Assembly (NCBI GenBank): GCA_029851415.1
Contig: CM056742.1
Coordinates: 81,458,748 to 81,522,747, forward strand
From: Eretmocerus hayati
Taxonomy: Eukaryota > Arthropoda > Insecta > Hymenoptera > Aphelinidae
DNA length: 64,000 bases
Reading direction: 5' to 3'
The notes under the pieces are model-generated. The model was not told where the DNA came from and did not search any database. It saw only the letters and a program-made list of their open reading frames with translations. Of the stretch, positions 50,921-61,153 are shown one piece after another (within the stretch, counting starts at the first letter, position 1; the number at the start of each line of letters is the position of its first letter). The position numbers and the translations under genes are program-made.

Positions 50921-51839
50921 TCTCTTGTGACAAAAGAAGGTGGCGGAATTTTTGCAGCCCCCCCCCCCCCCCCGGTAAATGCCGAAACCCCCGAATCGGG
51001 GGTTGAAATTCGGGAAATTTTTTAGAACAGGCCGGGAGGCTCTTCCAAAATTTCTCAATTGGTCGCCGCTTCCGTGTGACGAGAGAAGGTGCCTGAATTT
51101 TTTGCAGCCCCCCCCCCGGTGGATGCCGACATCCCCAATTCGGGGGTTGAAATTCGGGAATTATTTTAGAACAGGCCACGAGGCTCTGTTCCAAAATTTC
51201 TCGATTGGGATCGCTCTCTTGTGACAAAAGAAGGTGGCGGAATTTTTGCAGCCCCCCCCCCCCCGGTGGATGCCGACATCCCCAATTCGGGGGTTGAAAT
51301 TCGGGAATTATTTTAGAACAGGCCACGAGGCTCTGTTCCAAAATTTCTCGATTGGTATCGCTTTCTTGTGACGGGAGAAGGTGCCTGAATTTTCGCAGCC
51401 CCCCCGGTGAATGCCGACACCCCCAAATCGGGGGTTGACATTCGGGTATTTTTTTAGAACCGGCGCAGGAGGCTCTGATCGGAAATTTTTCGATTGGGAT
51501 CCCTCTCTTGTGACGAGAGGGGGTGCCTTAATTTCGTGCAGCCCCCCGGTGAATGTCGACGTCCCCAAGTCGGGGGGTGAAATTTGGGAATTTTTTTAGA
51601 ACAGGCCAGGAGGTTCTGTTCCAAAATTTCTCGATTGGGATCGCTTCCTTGTGACGGAAGAAGGTGCCTGAATCTTTGTAGCCCCCCGGTGAATGCCGAC
51701 ACCCCCAAATCGGAGAATGAAATTCAGGAATTCTTTTGGAACAGGCCACGAGGCTCTGTTCCAAAATTTCTCGATTGGGATCGCTCCCTTGTGACGGAAG
51801 AAGGTGCCTGAATATTTGCAGCCCCCCCGGTGAATGCCG

Positions 51840-52300
51840 ACACCCCCGATCGGGGGTTGACATTCGGGAATTTTTTTAGAACAGGCCAGGAGGCTCTGTT
51901 CCAAAATTTCTCGATTGGGATCGCATCCTTGTGACGGAAGAAGGTGCCTGAATATTTGCAGCCCCCCCGGTGAATGCCGACACCCCCGATCGGGGGTTGA
52001 CATTCGGGAATTTTTTTAGAACAGGCCAGGAGGCTCTGTTCCAAAATTTCTCGATTGGGATCGCTTCCTTGTGACGGAAGAAGGTGCCTGAATATTTGCA
52101 GCCCCCCCGGTGAATGCCGACACCCCCGATCGGGGGTTGACATTCGGGAATTTTTTTAGAACAGGCCAGGAGGCTCTGTTCCAAAATTTCTCGATTGGGA
52201 TCGCATCCTTGTGACGGAAGAAGGTTCCTGAATATTTGCAGCCCCCCCGGTGAATGCCGACACCCCCGATCGGGGGTTGACATTCGGGAATTATTTTAGA
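51840..52300 (+). repeat. Near-identical monomer/dimer run
   Basis: Successive monomers carrying CCCCGATCGGGGG and GAATATTTGCAGCC are almost identical. They alternate GATCGCATCC and GATCGCTTCC (51,923, 52,063, 52,203), which gives a dimer period of 280 bp. The last type recurs at about 53,908, joined to different neighbours. This looks like the most recently homogenised stretch of the right block. Confidence 0.7.
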
Positions 52301-54129
52301 ACAGGCCAGGAGGCTCTGTTCCGGAATTTTGCGTTTGGGATCGCTTTCTTGTGACGAGAGGAGGTGCCTGAACTTCTCGCAGCCCCACGGTGAATGTCGA
52401 CCCCCCTCGAATCGGGTGTTGAAATTCGGGAATTTTTCTAGAACAGGCCAGGAGGCTCTGTTCCAAAATTCCTCGATCGGGATCGCTTCCTTCCGACAAA
52501 AGAAGGTACCTGAATTTTTTGCAGCTCCCCCGGTGATTGCCGACACCCCCAAATCGGGGGTTGAAATTCGGGAATTTTTCTAGAACAGGCCAGGAGGCTC
52601 TGTTCCAAAATTCCTCGATCGGGATGGCTTTCTTGTGACGAGAGAAGGTGCCTGAATTCCGTATAGCCCCCCGGTGAATGCCGACACCCCCAAATCGGGG
52701 GTTGAAATTCGGGAATTTTTTTAGAACAGGCCAGGAGGTTCAGTTCCAAAATTCCTCGATTGGGATCGCTCTCTTGTAATAAAAGGAGTCGCCTGAATTT
52801 TTGCGCCCCCCCCCCCCCCGGAGAAGGCGAACAGACCCAAATCGGGGGTTGAAATTCGGGAATTTTTTTAGAACAGGCCAGGAGGCTCTGTTCCATAATT
52901 TCCCGATTGAGATCGCTTTCTTGTGACGAGAGAAGGTGCCTGAATTCCGTGCAGCCCCCCGGTGAATGTCGACACTCCCAAATCGGGGGTTGAAATTCGG
53001 GAATTTCTTTAGAACAGGCCAGGAGGCTCTGTTCCTAAATTCCTCGATCGGGGTCGCTTTCTTTCTGACGAAAGAAGGTGCCTGAATTTTTGTAGCCCCC
53101 CCGGTGAATGCCGACACCCTCAAATCGGGGGTTGAAATCCGGGAATTTTTTTGAAATCGGCCAGGAGGTTCTGTTCCAAAATTTTTCGATTGGGATCCCT
53201 TTCTTGTGACGAAAGAAGGTGCCTAATTTTTTGCAGCGCCCCCGGTGAGTGCCGACACCCCCAAATCGGGGGTTGAAATTCGGGATCCTTTTCAGAACAG
53301 TCAAGGAGGCTCTGTTCAAAGATTTCTCCATTGGGTTCGCTTTCCTGTGACGGGAGGACGTGCCTGAATTTTCGCAGCCCCCCCGGTGAATGCCGAAACC
53401 CCCAAATCGGGGTCTGACATTCAAGAATTTTTTTAGAACAGGCCAGGAGGCTCTGTTCCAAAATTTTTCGATTGGGATCGCTTTCTTGTGACGACAGAAG
53501 GTGCCTGAATTTCGTCCAGCCCCCCGGTGAATGTCGACACCCCCAAATCGGGGATTGAAATTCGGGAATTTTTTTAGAACAGGCCAGGAGGCTCTGTTCC
53601 ATAATTTCTCAATTGGGGGCCGCTTCCTTGTGACGAGAGAAGGTGCCTGAATTTTTTGCAGCCCCTCCCGCGGTGGATGCCGACACCCCCGAATCGGGCG
53701 TTGAAATTCGGGAATTTTTTCAGAACAGTCAAGGAGGCTCTGTTCAAAGATTTCTCAATTGGGTTCGCTTTCCTGTGACGGGAGGACGTGCCTGAATTTT
53801 TGCAGCCCCCCCGGTGAATGCCGACACCCCCGATCGGGGGTTGACATTCGGGAATTTTTTTAGAACAGGCCAGGAGGCTCTGTTCCAAAATTTCTCGATT
53901 GGGATCGCATCCTTGTGACGGAAGAAGGTTCCTGAATATTTGCAGCCCCCCCGGTGAATGCCGACACCCCCGATCGGGGGTTGACATTCGGGAATTATTT
54001 TAGAACAGGCCAGGAGGCTCTGTTCTAAAATTTCTCGATCGGGATTGCTTCCTTGTGACGGAAGAAGGTGCCTGCACTTTTGCAGCCCCCCCCCCGGTGA
54101 ATGCCGACACCCCCAATCGGGGGTTGACA

Positions 54130-55460
54130 TTCGGGAATTTTTTTAGAACAGGCCAGGAGGCTCTGTTCCAAAATTTCTCGATTGGGATCGCTTTCCTGTG
54201 GCGGGAGAAGGTGCCTGAATTTTTGCAGCCCCCCCGGTGAATGCCGACACCCCCAAATCGGGGGTTGAAATTCGGGAATTTTTTTAGAATCGGCCAGGAG
54301 GCTTCCTTCCAAAATTCCTCGTTCGGGATCGCTTTCTTGTGACGAAAGAAGGTGCCTGAATTTTTTGCAGCCCCCCCGGTGAATGCCGACACCCCCAAAT
54401 CGGGGTTTGAAATTCGGGATTTTTCTAGAACAGGCAAGGAGGCTCTGTTCCAAAATTTCTCGATCGGGATCGCTTCCTTGTGACGGAAGAAGGTGCCTGC
54501 ATTTTCGCAGCCCCCCCCCCCCCGGTGAATGCCGACACCCCCAATCGGGGGTTGACATTCGGGAATTTTTTTAGAACAGGCCAGGAGGCTCTGTTCCAAA
54601 ATTTCTCGATTGGGATCGCTTTCCTGTGGCGGGAGAAGGTGCCTGAATTTTTGCAGCCCCCCCGGTGAATGCCGACACCCCCAAATCGGGGGTTGAAATT
54701 CGGGAATTTTTTTAGAATCGGCCAGGAGGCTTCCTTCCAAAATTCCTCGTTCGGGATCGCTTTCTTGTGACGAAAGAAGGTGCCTGAATTTTTTGCAGCC
54801 CCCCCGGTGAATGCCGACACCCCCAAATCGGGGTTTGAAATTCGGGATTTTTCTAGAACAGGCAAGGAGGCTCTGTTCCAAAATTCCTCGATCGGGATCG
54901 CTTCCTTGTGACGAGAGAAGGTGCCTGAATCTTTTGCAGCCCCCCTGGTGAATGCCGACATCCCCGAATCGGGGGTTGGAATTCGGGATTTTTTTTAGAA
55001 CAGGCAAGGAGGCTCTGTTCCAAAATTTCTCGATCGGGATCGCTTCCTTGTGACGGAAGAAGGTGCCTGCATTTTCGCAGCCCCCCCCCCCCCCCCCGGT
55101 GAATGCCGACACCCCCAATCGGGGGTTGACATTCGGGATTTTTTTTAGAACAGGCCAGGAGGCTCTGTTCCAAAATTTCTCGATTGGGATCGCTTCCCTG
55201 TGGCGGGAGAAGGTGCCTGAATTTTTGCAGCCCCCCCGGTGAATGCCGACACCCCCAAATCGGGGGTTGAAATTCGGGAATTTTTTTAGAATCGGCCAGG
55301 AGGCTTCCTTCCAAAATTCCTCGTTCGGGATCGCTTTCTTGTGACGAAAGAAGGTGCCTGAATTTTTTGCAGCCCCCCCGGTGAATGCCGACACCCCCAA
55401 ATCGGGGTTTGAAATTCGGGATTTTTCTAGAACAGGCAAGGAGGCTCTGTTCCAAAATTC
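54130..55460 (+). repeat. 3- and 4-monomer higher-order repeats at array end
   Basis: The private variants CCTGTGGCGGGAGAAGG (54,198; 54,623; 55,197) and AGAATCGGCCAGGAGGCTTC (54,286; 54,711; 55,285) recur at spacings of 425 and 574 bp, that is three and four monomers. The units are nearly identical, so they formed recently. Confidence 0.75.
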
Positions 55461-55925
55461 CTCGATCGGGATCGCTTCCTTGTGACGAGAGAAGGTGCCT
55501 GAATCTTTTGCAGCCCCCCTGGTGAATGCCTACATCCCCGAATCGGGGGTTGAAATTCGGGATTTTTTTTAGAACAGGCCAGGAGGCTCTGTTCCAAAAT
55601 TTCTCGATTGTGATCGCTTCCTTGTGACAAGAGAAGTTGCCTGAATTTTTCGCAGCCCCCCCCCCCCCCCCCCGGTGAATGTAGACACCCCCAAATCGGG
55701 GGTTGAATTTCGGGAATTTTTTTAGAACAGGACAGGAGGTTCTGCTCCAAAATTTCTCGATTGGGATCGCTTCCCTGTGACAAATAAGGTGCCTGAATTT
55801 TTGAACGTGAATCTATCCATCAATTATTATGATAGGAAGTGTTCATTGGCTGTCGTTGAGATTTGATAATGATTGTCCGAAATCAGTGCGGGAATCTATT
55901 GAATGCGAGGAAGATTCTGGTTTAG

Positions 55926-56096
55926 TCATTATATATTGATTTTGTTCTGCGTCATGTACTGAATAAGAAGTGCGGCCACCTGGAAACGAACCAGCGAACT
56001 CTTGACCAAGAAAATGACAAGCTGTTGACTGAGCTAGTCCGTCTGCACCAAGCGGCCATCAATGATCTAAAAAATTATCTGTTCATACCGTTCTGA
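55926..56096 (+). pseudogene. Exon-like coding fragment, coiled-coil type, unrecognised
   Basis: The frame is open from just after a TAG at 55,923-55,925 to a TGA at 56,094-56,096, with no in-frame Met. The 56 codons read as a hydrophilic, helix-prone peptide with stretches such as LNKKCGHLETNQRTLDQEND and LLTELVRLHQAAINDLKNYL. This is more protein-like than the surrounding DNA. The preceding GATTCTGGTTTAG could be a 3' splice acceptor, making this a terminal exon whose upstream exons are missing. I do not recognise a family. It may be a gene fragment stranded at the array edge. Confidence 0.35.
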
Positions 56097-56410
56097 CCCG
56101 AAGGATTTCTCTATATGTTTGCCGCTGTTTCGGTGTAACTCGATAGTTCTTCAGCGTTTCAAAACCTCGAAGGTTGGAATGGCGGTTGCTCGAATTTACC
56201 TCATTGGAGGGGGTAGAAATCTGTTATACTGGCAATTTACCTCAATTCAAATTGATAAGTGTGAATTTTTTCAAAAGTTGGTGGATTTGTGAGTCTTTTT
56301 TTAGTTGCAAAATGAGACGTGGAAATGATTAACGTCTGAGATGCGCCACACGAGAGACGACGAAGGAGAACATTGATTCCATATTGGAGGAAGAATGTTC
56401 ACTTCGCACC

Positions 56411-56569
56411 ATGATTCGAATTATCTTCATCGCAGGAATTTTCATGCTGATCACCCAAGAATGTCAAGAATGGAGTTACACCGTTCTGATTCGAAGTAGC
56501 TCCGAACTTCTTCGAGATTATTGTCCAAGCGTTTGCGCTGAAAGAAAATACTTGGAGGAGATTGACAGG
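56411..56569 (+). CDS. Short frame with signal-peptide-like N-terminus, cut by satellite
   Basis: An ATG at 56,411 in fair context (CGCACCATG) opens a frame beginning MIRIIFIAGIFMLIT, a basic residue followed by a hydrophobic run as in a secretory signal peptide. A polar stretch with Cys residues follows (ECQEWSYTV.., YCPSVCAERKYLEE). At 56,570 the frame runs without a stop into inverted satellite, so the natural C-terminus is missing. It could be the 5' exon of a small secreted protein truncated by rearrangement, or a chance frame. I recognise no family. Confidence 0.3.
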
Positions 56570-57536
56570 ATTCTCCGATTTGGGGGTGTCGGCATTCACC
56601 GGGGGGGGGGGGGGGCTGCAAATACTCAGGCACCTTCGTTTGTCACAAGAAAGCGATCCCAATCGAGAAATTTTGGGACAGAGCCTCCTGGCCTGTTCTA
56701 CAAAAATTCCCGAATTTCAACCCCCGGCTTGGGGGTGTCGCATTCACCGGGTGGCTGCAAAAAATTCAGGCACCTTCTCTTGTCACGAGAAAGCGATCCC
56801 AATCGAGAAATTTTGGGACAGAGCCTCCTAGCCTGTTCTACAAAAATTCCCGAATTTCAACCCCCCATTTGGGGGTGTCGCATTCACCGGGGGGGGGGGG
56901 GGGGGCTGCAAAAAATTCAGGCACCTTCTCTTGTCACGAGAAAGCGATCCCAATCGAGAAATTTTGGGACAGAGCCTCCTGGCCTGTTCTAAAAAATTTC
57001 CCGAATTTCAACCCCCGATTTGGGGGTGTCGCATCCACCGGGGGGGCTGCAAAAAATTCAGGCACCTTCTCTTGTCACAAGAGAGCGATCCCAATCGAGA
57101 AATTTTGGATCAGAACCTCCTGGCCTGTTCTACAATAATTCCCGAATTTCAACCCCCGATTTGGGGGTGTCGGCATTCACCGGGGGGGGGGCTGCAAATG
57201 TTCAGGCACCTTCTTTTGTCACGAGAGAGCGATCCCAATCGAGAAATTTTGGATCAGAACCTCCTGGCCTGTTCTACATAAATTCCCGAATTCCCACCCC
57301 CGATTTGGGGGTGTCGGCATTCACCGGGGGGGCTGCAAAAAATTCAGGCACCTTCTCTCGTCACAAGAAAACGATCCCAATCGAGAAATCTTGGAACAGA
57401 GCCTCCTGGCCTGCTCTAAAAAATCTCCCGAATTTCAACCCCTTATTTGGGGGTGTCGGCATTCACCGGGGGGGGGGGGCTGCAAAAAATTCAGGCACCT
57501 TCTCTTGTCACGAGAAAGCGATCCCATGCGTGCTCG
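56570..57536 (-). repeat. Inverted block of seven satellite monomers
   Basis: This is the same 141-bp satellite in the opposite orientation to the rest of the window. GGGG..GCTGCAAA recurs near 56,613, 56,753, 56,908, 57,047, 57,191, 57,333 and 57,479. The monomers share GGGACAGAGCCTCCTGGCCT or GGATCAGAACCTCCTGGCCT forms, and G-tracts vary up to about 17. The left end falls within the CTCCGATTTGGGGGTGTCGG variant. The right end breaks at GCGATCCCA and joins another repeat family. Confidence 0.95.
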
Positions 57537-58566
57537 GAAAGGATTCCCATGAGATACCTTGGGACTCTCAAAAGACCTGCAGGGTAATTTTTGTTGTTTG
57601 TATATCCTCAGAAGCGGCGATCAGTCTCTGAAATGATACTTATGATGATTGTATGACCTGAAAACACTCGGAATAGGGATTCGTATGTCACATGAGATCG
57701 GCATGGGTACTCCATGGTCTCCCACGCGAATTCGAGATGACACCAATGAGATACTATGAGATTCTCGAGGTTCTCTCCTACCTCGAATTTCTTGTTCTTC
57801 TACGTACTTAAAAGCCTCAATGGGACTCTGGAACGATCACCATGAACAATATCACCCCACAAATGACTTGAAAAAACGATATGCGAGCCGTTGAAAATCC
57901 CGTGGGTACGTCATGGTATCCCATGCGTGATTGAGACGATGCTCATGAGATACTATGGGATTTTCTGAGTGCGGACTAAACGTTAATTTTTCATTGTTTC
58001 CAGGTCTCCGATAATGAAAATGAGATTCTGGGATGATTCCCATGACGTTTCCATGACTTGAACACGCAATAAACGTTTGAGATTCGTCAGTCAGAGCGAT
58101 CGAAAGGGATACTCCATTGTATCTCATGCGTATGCGAGACGATACTCATGAAAAACTATAAGATTCTCGAGGCACCCACATTGGATTTCTTGTTTTTGTA
58201 CGTTCTCCAAAGCAGCGATGAGACTCTGGAATGATCACCATAAACAATATACCCCCACAAAAGACTTGGAAGAATTATATGCGAACCGTTGAGAATCCCG
58301 TGGGTACGCCAAGGTATCTCACGCGTGATCGAGACGATACTCATGAGATACTATGAGACTCTCTGGGTATGGACTATAGTGAATTTTTTGTTGTTTCCAG
58401 GTCTTCGAAAGTGAGAATGAGTTTCTGGGATGATTCCCATGATGTTTCCATGCCTTGAACACGCAATGAACAAATGAGATTCGTGTGCCAGTGCGATCGA
58501 CACGGGTATTACATCGTATCTCATGCGTATTCCAGACGATACTCATAAGATACTACAATATTCTAT
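57537..58566. repeat. Second tandem repeat, ~200-bp subunits in ~397-bp dimers
   Basis: Five subunits are anchored on GAGACGATACTCATGAGATACTAT-like cores near 57,751, 57,949, 58,151, 58,347 and 58,549, about 200 bp apart. Alternate subunits are more alike: GAATCCCGTGGGTACG-type segments lie near 57,897 and 58,294, and the TTTCTTGTT..TACGT segments are about 395 bp apart. The basic unit is therefore a dimer. The copies are clearly diverged, so this is older than the neighbouring satellite. It is not similar to the 141-bp monomer. Confidence 0.8.
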
Positions 58567-58680
58567 GAGCACGCATGGTTGGATATATATCCGCCTCACA
58601 ACTCAAGGATTTCCCTCGCAACCTTGTGATTCCCGAATTGCCTGGATATTGTGGAACACAGATTCGTCCCATTCGTGGCC

Positions 58681-58738
58681 CCTCGTAAATGTACCCCCGC
58701 CCCAGTGAATTGGGGCGTAGTATCTTCTACTTACGAGG
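58681..58738. repeat. Nested double hairpin
   Basis: The outer stem CCTCGTAA / TTACGAGG encloses an inner stem CGCCCCA / TGGGGCG (58,698-58,704 and 58,711-58,717). It may be the tip of a short inverted-repeat element or a structured RNA. No second copy was noticed in the window. Confidence 0.5.
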
Positions 58739-58990
58739 CACAATTATCGCATATATCTATGAGAGAGCAATCTATTTGTCTCTGATAAAATAGAGGAGCA
58801 AATTGAGCTCTAAACGACAACATTACTACTAATCAGTATAAGAACGAGATTAATTGTTTGGATTGTTCTTGATTGATCTTTGGAAACCACAGAACACCTA
58901 CCACGGAAGAAGCGCAAGCCCAATGCTATAGTGTGGCAACAAATGAAGCGCCGCCATTCATTCTGGCAATTCTCTCTCCGCGCTAAAAGC

Positions 58991-59039
58991 TAGAGGTAGT
59001 ACAGATGGAGCAGAGCGTGCTCTATCTGTACAACCTCTA
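58991..59039. repeat. Imperfect 22-bp-arm hairpin
   Basis: TAGAGGTAGTACAGATGGAG pairs with the downstream CTCTATCTGTACAACCTCTA across a short GAGCG-containing loop, with about three mismatches. The shape resembles a short fold-back or a small-RNA precursor, but the sequence alone does not show that it is transcribed. Confidence 0.55.
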
Positions 59040-59667
59040 TCACTTGCGCGACTCTCGAGCGGCTGAACTGCACCGGCAGGCAAACGGCAAATTTGTTGGT
59101 ATGATATATATGTACTTTGGGCAGCTCGTATAACGTTGGTTGTGTTAGATGTGTATGCTGCCTCACGCATACGTCGCTCGCATATTATATATATCTGAAC
59201 TGAATATCGCGCGGGTTCGCACACTTACATGGTTATATCGCACTACTTACTGCCGGATTTTTTTTCATCCGCAAAGAGGCGGAGGCGGACTCATTATCGC
59301 ATGGTCGATATATGATGACTCTTTCGTTTCGGCGCTCTCATATATGAAATGTGAGGCAATTTGACCGCTTGCGAGAAAGATCCCGATTTTTGCGATCGTG
59401 TTCTGAGCCTCCTATAGTCGAGTGAATGAATCACAAATCACGATGAAAAAAGTACTTCAGTAATAACAAATACCAGTTTTTATCGTACTGATCGGGATGA
59501 ATTGATAATAATGCTTGCATACGCGGAAAATGCATTTTTCATACGCAAAAAGATGAAGTATTTTTCGCGCATTCACCAATCGATTCCTATTGATCCCTGA
59601 TAGGAGTGGGAAGTTGGATTACCATATACATATATATATTCTTAATGGAAATTCATCTGTAATTGTT

Positions 59668-59673
59668 TATAAA
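59668..59673 (+). promoter_or_regulatory. Possible TATA box
   Basis: TATAAA lies in GTTTATAAACATAGGG, about 420 bp upstream of an ATG at 60,088 and followed by CTCTCT-rich sequence of the kind seen in insect promoters. It could have served the transposase relic. This is positional inference only. Confidence 0.25.
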
Positions 59674-60087
59674 CATAGGGCTCGGCTTTTTCATTGAGAT
59701 GAAGAGGAAAACGCTATACTCGCACGGACGCGCTCTTTGCGCTCTCTCCCCCAGCTATGGTATATTCGAGCTCTCTGCCTCTCTGTGCGTGATTGACTTT
59801 GATGACTTTTCTAAACTGTCCTCACGCGCGGACCCAAAGCAAAGGTACCTGCTTTTCTCACGTGATCCCCCGAACAAGGAGCTTTTCTCTCAAGCCCCAT
59901 GCGCCTGCTCAAACTTGCTTCCCACGAGGGAATCAGTCTCCGGCGAGAATTTGTCGGAGAAAGAGTTGATGGTTCGATCTTCGTACAAACTCTTTTGTGG
60001 AATGTTTCGTTTTGTAACAAATTGACTACAAACGTGCGAATTTTCAATGCAGACTAGTTTGAATTGAAATATTCTGAAATTCCAAAA

Positions 60088-60419
60088 ATGGAATCGACGT
60101 GGTCGGGAGAAGCTGATCTGCCGAGACGTAAGTATTGAAAAATCATCTGAATATATGTTATTTTGTCTCGCTCGGCCGCGCGGCAAGTGCATGAAATACA
60201 TCCCCCGGCGATTACGGTATTGCGCGCTTGCTTGCAGTTTTGGAGTGGTGTAAAAGTGAAATTATCGCGCATAAACAATTTTTTCTTATCCTCAAAGTGC
60301 TTTTCTGGCATTGTGAAGTTGTACTCCTCGCAAAAAACGGAGTATTGTTTTACAAAGATGTGGATTATTCTCGCACGTATTTTCGACTCCCATGATTTCA
60401 TGACAAATTTTATTTCTAG
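60088..60419 (+). other. Possible first exon and intron of the transposase relic
   Basis: An ATG at 60,088 opens 13 codons that end at GAGAC|GTAAGT (donor at 60,128-60,133), a consensus 5' splice site. A matching acceptor, TTTTATTTCTAG, ends at 60,419. Splicing these does not give the THAP reading frame: the joined frame hits a stop, and the THAP frame itself has a TGA at 60,430. The exon may be untranslated, the junction different, or the frame damaged. Confidence 0.3.
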
Positions 60420-60432
60420 CTTTGGGAACTGA

Positions 60433-61153
60433 TACACGCCACGCCCGCAACCATTGAACCCAACGATTGAATCAAGAATTGACAACAGCGGTAATAGGAA
60501 GCAGAAAAAGATTGGTGAATTACATTTTTATTGCAAGTTTTCGGGGTTCCCAAATGAACAAAATATGGAGACACGCTTGTGGTGTTCAACCAAAGGACAG
60601 CACGAAATACTATTTTGTTTGCGATGACCATTTCGAAGACTAAGATTACACATCATCTCGAGACTCATTTCTAAAGGAAAGTGCAGTACCGAAAAATCTT
60701 TCTAACGTGAATTTGAGTAACGCTGTCCCTCACAATGCTCGGATCGATGACATAGATACAAATATCCATAATTCAGTCGAATCAATAGTAGAGTCTCAGG
60801 TTATCGCGTCTACTTCATCCTTAAAAGATCAGAAGAAGCAAGATGCTAGCAACGAAGTGGTCGAATCAGACATCAGGCATGATGATACAGAATTGCCTAC
60901 GCTTGAGTCCATCACAAATTTTGGTGAAAATATTTCAGATAACTCAAACATTGACTCTTTAATTGAGGGTGTATCTCCGTTACATAACTCACAAGGTAAC
61001 TCATCAATTGATGACGAGCTTGCTCTGAACGTGATTGAATCGCCCGTTCGTTCGACTCCCAAAATAAGGCTGCAAAATTGTGAATCTACGTCTGCAAAAA
61101 AGCTACCCGCCAGAAATTGTTGTCAAGTATTGAATTGGAACGGACTCAGATGA
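60433..61153 (+). pseudogene. Fragment: THAP domain and acidic linker
   Basis: One frame (from 60,433) gives GELHFYCKFSGFPNE. A second frame, shifted near 60,550-60,560, gives NKIWRHACGVQPKDSTKYY and then FVCDDHFED, with the Cys-x2-His of the C2CH zinc site. A TAA at 60,641-60,643 follows, and the same frame then stays open to 61,153 through AVPKNL, which fits the conserved AVP motif closing THAP domains. The linker after it is rich in Asp, Glu and Ser. The frame shifts again near 61,113. Confidence 0.8.

Larger units (their letters stand above)
43683..55803 (+). repeat. 141-bp satellite array, right block
   Basis: The same monomer continues in the same orientation as in the left block, about 86 copies. 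The first 3.4 kb is homologous to sequence on the far side of the fold-back element and to 47,091 onward. Blocks at 44,785-46,492 match 17,592-19,301 at an offset of about 27,191. The last monomer breaks off after GCCTGAATTTTTG at 55,803, where non-satellite sequence begins. Confidence 0.97.
55804..56569. other. Non-satellite spacer between opposed satellite arrays
   Basis: These 766 bp of single-copy-looking, AT-richer sequence separate the forward array from seven inverted monomers. The spacer holds one exon-like open stretch (55,926-56,096) and one short frame with a signal-peptide-like start (56,411 onward). Between these the sequence is AT-rich, with no repeat I can recognise. Confidence 0.8.
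58567..60432. other. Non-coding region upstream of the transposase relic
   Basis: No convincing gene is seen. The region holds two hairpins (58,681-58,738 and 58,991-59,039), a TATATA-rich stretch near 59,628-59,640, a TATAAA at 59,668 and CT-rich GAGA-like motifs at 59,730-59,790. A 120-codon frame at 59,663-60,025 overlaps these promoter-like motifs and has no recognisable domain, so I do not call it a gene. Confidence 0.6.

Noticed and set aside
1..55803. CENP-B box in the satellite (TTCGGGAA and TCGATCGGGA segments)
   Set aside because: The spacing of TTCG, A and CGGG does not match the CENP-B box core in the consensus monomer.
58958..59224. 88-codon reverse frame over the 58,991 hairpin
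   Set aside because: It spans the hairpin and has no family resemblance. It is most likely chance.
59663..60025. 120-codon forward frame
   Set aside because: It overlaps TATA and CT-rich promoter-like sequence, has no recognisable domain and starts at a weak context. It was kept only as a mention in the region entry.
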